Assembly: GCA_949283145.1 (NCBI GenBank)
Contig: CASDRL010000058.1
Span: forward strand, 1 to 34,091
Reading direction: 5' to 3'
Source of the DNA: an uncultured Clostridia bacterium
GTDB lineage: Bacteria; Bacillota; Clostridia; Christensenellales; CAG-917
DNA length: 34,091 bases
The translations under genes and the position numbers were made by a program. A model generated the notes under the pieces. That model searched no databases. It saw only the letters and a list, made by a program, of their open reading frames with translations, and had not been told where the DNA came from. Numbering within the stretch: the stretch's first letter is position 1; each line of letters starts with the position of its first letter. Positions 31,286 through 34,091 of this stretch are shown piece by piece.

Positions 31286-32620
31286 TCAAGTGCCGATTAT
31301 GCTGTAACCGCCCTCGGGAGCGCCTTGCGCGAAGGGGGCGGCGGCTGCCGCCGAGACGATGTCGGCAAAATCGGTGTAGAGGGTGAAGTGTTCCGCCGTG
31401 TCCACGCTCGACCATGCGGCGAGGATGTCCTCGTAGGAGTCTGTCTCGGGGTCGATCTTTGTCACATCGTTCAGGAGAGTGGATGCGTTGAAGAGCCCCC
31501 AGTTGCTGTCGCGGAGGGTGCCCACCACCTTGTATGTCCAGGTCGTCCAATGCCAGCCTTCGCCGTTGTAGAATTCCAGCACGCCGGCGTTGGCTTCGAG
31601 GTCGGTCTGATCGCTCTTGCCCGTGCTGCGGCGGCTGTCGCCCCAGGCGTTGAACTCACCTATGAGAGTGGGGACTGCGTGCACCCCGCCGAGCAGCCGT
31701 TTGAAGGTGTAGAAGGAGCTGTTTGATTGATCGTTGTAGTCCCAGTTGTAGTGGTGATATTCATAGACGACATTCTCCCAGCCGTATTCTTCGGGGGAGG
31801 GAAGAGCGTTCGTCTCCCACGTCGCTTCGATGAAGATCATGTGGTCGGGGTCTGCCTCGCGGACGGCTTTATAGAGGACATCGTAGTAGTCCCACTGCGT
31901 CGCGCCGCTCGCGCGGGTGGGTTCGTTCAGAAGGTCGTATCCCGCGACGTTGCTTTCTCCCGCGAAGTGTTCCGCAACGAGCGCCCAGAGTTCCGCGGTC
32001 TTTTCGCGGTACGCTTCGCCGAGCTCGGTGTCCGCATAGAGGTTCGTACGAGAAGTGTCGCCGCTGTGGTCGCTGCCGTTCTGCGAGCCCACCGCCCCGT
32101 GCAGGTCGAGGATGAGATAAAGCCCGTACTTCTTGCACATCTCGAGGGCGAAGTCAAGCCGCTCGAAGGGGTCCTCACGCAGGGTGAACTCGTCCGGGTG
32201 GAGCAGTTCGCCCTCGTCGGAGAGGTGATAGTAGACGTTCATGTAGGTGAAGGGCACTCGGACGATGTTGAGACCGAGCTCTTTAACTGTCCTGAAGTCC
32301 TCCTCCGTGATCCAGCTCTCCTGATAGGCGGCGATGAGCGCCTCCGCCTTTTCCTTACCGAAGCGGGAGTAGAGTGTCATGTCCGTGGAGAGGGTGTCGG
32401 TCTGGTCGGTGGGACACATCCAGCCCTCCTGCACCAGCCATCCGCCGAAGTTGGTGCCGCGCAGGACGACGACGTTCCCGTCCGCGTCGACGATGTCTTC
32501 CCCTTCGGCAGAGAGCATGGGAAGAGCGGTGTCGGACGGTTTGTGATCGCAGGCGGCAAAGCCGATGAAAGCGGTGATGAGGACGGCGGCAAGCGCCGCG
32601 AAAGCGAAGAATTTTTTCAT
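31286..32620 (-). CDS. GH5-type glycoside hydrolase lipoprotein
   Basis: 444 residues. A lipoprotein signal peptide with lipobox FAAC (C24) leads into a single GH5 barrel: DADGNVVVLRGTNFGGWLVQ, LGLNIVRVPFTYMN, LYLILDLHGAVGSQNGSDHS, YDLLNEP with acid/base E233, EYHHYNW, and PTLIGEFNAWG with nucleophile E322. GH5 enzymes are retaining endo- or exo-glucanases, mannanases and related enzymes. The GTNFGGWLVQEGWM start resembles the exo-beta-glucanase branch, but the substrate is not certain. It is probably anchored on the outside of the membrane. AAGGGGG lies 8 bases before the chosen ATG; the longer open frame upstream is basic and covers the promoter. It lies next to a sigma/anti-sigma system of the RsgI kind, which in other Clostridia controls cellulases. 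Confidence 0.9.
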   Translation of the reverse strand: MKKFFAFAALAAVLITAFIGFAACDHKPSDTALPMLSAEGEDIVDADGNVVVLRGTNFGGWLVQEGWMCPTDQTDTLSTDMTLYSRFGKEKAEALIAAYQESWITEEDFRTVKELGLNIVRVPFTYMNVYYHLSDEGELLHPDEFTLREDPFERLDFALEMCKKYGLYLILDLHGAVGSQNGSDHSGDTSRTNLYADTELGEAYREKTAELWALVAEHFAGESNVAGYDLLNEPTRASGATQWDYYDVLYKAVREADPDHMIFIEATWETNALPSPEEYGWENVVYEYHHYNWDYNDQSNSSFYTFKRLLGGVHAVPTLIGEFNAWGDSRRSTGKSDQTDLEANAGVLEFYNGEGWHWTTWTYKVVGTLRDSNWGLFNASTLLNDVTKIDPETDSYEDILAAWSSVDTAEHFTLYTDFADIVSAAAAAPFAQGAPEGGYSIIGT

Positions 32621-32639
32621 AGCGGACCCCCTTAAAAAA

Positions 32640-32668
32640 AGTGTAATGCCTTGCGTGCGCCCTGTCAA
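32640..32668 (-). promoter_or_regulatory. sigma-A promoter of the GH5 gene
   Basis: Minus strand TTGACA (32668-32663), 17 bases, TACACT (32645-32640), 20 bases before the start codon. The housekeeping look argues against strict dependence on the neighbouring ECF sigma. The 200 bases between it and the leuS promoter hold GC-rich sequence without a gene. Confidence 0.78.
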
Positions 32669-32874
32669 CACCGAATGTCGGCGGGGAGTTTTCCGCTCGC
32701 ACGCCGCCTGCCGCATCCGAGGGGGAGAGAAGGGGCGGCGGGACTCCCGCTTTTGTTCCCGAGGGAGGGCGCGGGCGCGCAGACGGGAGCGCATCCGACC
32801 GCGCTTACGCGCACATTTTTCCACCCGCGAATGCCGCGCGAGCGCGCAATGTGCGCGTTTATGCGTATATTTAT

Positions 32875-32903
32875 TTGACTAAACCGCGCCGAGGTATTAA
32901 ACT
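32875..32903 (+). promoter_or_regulatory. promoter of leuS
   Basis: TTGACT (32875-32880), 17 bases, TAAACT (32898-32903). The expected leader is only about 20 bases, too short for a T-box. Confidence 0.7.
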
Positions 32904-32927
32904 GAAACTTGTTTTCAAGGAGAAATT

Positions 32928-34091
32928 ATGGATCTTATTCAAGTCGAAAAGAAGTGGCAGAAGATCTGGGCGGACACCGGTCTTTACAAGTTCGACCGCT
33001 CGAGAGCGGACAAGAAGTGGTATGTCCTCGAGATGTTTTCCTATCCCTCCGGGGCGAAGCTGCACGCGGGGCATTGGTACAACTACGGGCCCGCGGACTC
33101 CTACGCGCGTTTCAAGAAGATGCAGGGTTACGAAGTGTTCCAGCCCATGGGCTTCGACGCATTCGGGCTGCCTGCCGAGAACTACGCCATCAAGACGGGC
33201 ATCCACCCTCAGGACAGCACCATGAAGAACATCGCCACCATGGAAGAGCAGCTGAAGCGCATCGGCGCGATGTACGACTGGGACTATGAGCTCTACACCT
33301 GCGTGCCCGAATACTACAAGTGGACGCAATGGCTCTTCCTGCAACTTTACAAGCACGGTCTTGCCTACCGCAAGGAAGCGCCCGTCAACTGGTGCCCTTC
33401 CTGCAACACGGTGCTCGCCAACGAGCAGGTGGTGCAGGGCGAGTGCGAGCGCTGCGGCGCCACGGTGGTGAGGAAAAACCTCACTCAATGGTTCTTCAAG
33501 ATCACGGAGTACGCCGAGGAGCTGCTCGCCGACCTCGACAAGCTGGACTGGCCGGAGAAGACCAAGCTCATGCAGAAGAACTGGATCGGCAAGTCCTACG
33601 GCGGCGAGATAGAGTTCGCGGTGAAGGGCAGGGAAGAGAAGTTCCGCGTGTTCACGACGCGCGCGGACACGACCTTCGGCGTGACCTATGTGGTGCTCGC
33701 GCCCGAAAATCCCCTCGTGGACGTCATCACCACCCCCGAGTGCAAGGCGGCGGTGGAGGAATATAAGCTCAACGCCTCAAAGGTGACGGAGATAGACCGT
33801 CTTGCGAGCAACCGCGAGAAGACGGGTGTCATGACGGGCGCGTACGCCATCAATCCCGTCAACGGCAGAGAGGTGCCCATCCTTGTGGCGGACTACGTGC
33901 TGGCAAGCTACGGCACGGGCGCGGTCATGGGCGTTGCCGCACACGACGAGCGCGACTATGTCTTTGCAAAGAAGCTCGGTCTGCCCATCGAGAGGGTGGT
34001 GAAGAGCGCGGACGGCTCCCCCGACGAGCTGCCTTACACCGACTACGGCGTGATGGTCAACTCCGGCGAGTTCGACGGCATGAGCTCGGAG
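32928..34091 (+). CDS. leuS: leucyl-tRNA synthetase, N-terminal part (cut by window edge)
   Basis: The first 388 codons are present and the frame is open to the right edge. The class I signature is [12 protein letters not shown] (HAGH, 46-49), followed by the LeuRS-specific [21 protein letters not shown] zinc-binding knuckle with C156, C159, C173 and C176 (WCPSC, CERCG) follows, then the beginning of the CP1 editing domain ([37 protein letters not shown]), which removes mischarged amino acids. The enzyme attaches leucine to tRNA-Leu. AAGGAG lies 6 bases before the ATG. The catalytic KMSKS loop and anticodon domain lie outside the window. Confidence 0.96.
   Translation, partial: MDLIQVEKKWQKIWADTGLYKFDRSRADKKWYVLEMFSYPSGAKLHAGHWYNYGPADSYARFKKMQGYEVFQPMGFDAFGLPAENYAIKTGIHPQDSTMKNIATMEEQLKRIGAMYDWDYELYTCVPEYYKWTQWLFLQLYKHGLAYRKEAPVNWCPSCNTVLANEQVVQGECERCGATVVRKNLTQWFFKITEYAEELLADLDKLDWPEKTKLMQKNWIGKSYGGEIEFAVKGREEKFRVFTTRADTTFGVTYVVLAPENPLVDVITTPECKAAVEEYKLNASKVTEIDRLASNREKTGVMTGAYAINPVNGREVPILVADYVLASYGTGAVMGVAAHDERDYVFAKKLGLPIERVVKSADGSPDELPYTDYGVMVNSGEFDGMSSE

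Noticed and set aside
32669..32927. T-box leader for leuS
   Set aside because: No T-box sequence or Stem I elements are seen, and the promoter leaves only about 20 bases of leader.

Overview
The window looks like chromosomal DNA of a GC-rich Bacillota, most likely a gut-type Clostridia member. This rests on strong AAGGAGG-type ribosome sites, sigma-A promoters with near-consensus boxes, the tmk-holB-ricT order, DUF1292 and DUF1294 proteins, a manganese riboswitch before mntP, a BspA-type repeat lipoprotein and RsgI-type domains. No phage or plasmid backbone is visible. Genus-level placement is not supported.

Layout. 1-1400 (minus): flavin reductase, DUF5131 radical-SAM protein and a MarR regulator cut by the left edge, with a strong promoter carrying a palindromic operator. 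1400-3060: hairpin-rich DNA, a 189 bp inverted-repeat element, tRNA-fMet, tRNA-Met, tRNA-Glu and tRNA-Val. 3064-5096: three small membrane proteins, two with Tyr/Gly-rich tails. 5235-6600: DUF1292 protein, tRNA-Arg with a huge hairpin, and a 56-residue ferredoxin. 6788-9388: ABC transporter fused to its permease. 9526-11953 (minus): tmk-holB-ricT. 12084-12926: Mn2+ riboswitch and mntP. 13343-15185: Pr6Pr-type membrane enzyme and LRR lipoprotein. 15444-19055: a long structured leader, a ribbon-helix-helix protein and clpB. 19727-21142 (minus): pyk, flanked by ~260 bp direct repeats. 22494-23232: NTF2-like protein and DUF1294 protein. 23817-26416: APH-like kinase and FAD/[2Fe-2S] oxidoreductase. 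27569-32620 (minus): GH5 glycosidase lipoprotein, ECF sigma factor, membrane anti-sigma factor with an RsgI middle domain, and a lipoprotein with the same domain. 32928 to the right edge: 5' part of leuS.

The intergenic DNA is unusual. At least four families of interspersed repeats occupy most long gaps: a 165-281 bp element with terminal inverted repeats (four copies), a purine-rich GGGGGAGGAAAGCCCG family (five copies plus an inverted fragment), short TTCGGAG-type units, and large nested palindromes.

The most interesting system is the ECF sigma/anti-sigma/lipoprotein operon. Two consecutive products carry the RsgI extracytoplasmic domain with its Asn-Pro site, here paired with an ECF sigma factor instead of SigI and lying beside a glycosidase. 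Second are the membrane-protein cluster with shared Tyr/Gly tails and the ribbon-helix-helix/clpB operon with a mobile inverted-repeat element in its leader. All functions are inferred from reading the sequence; no database search was run.
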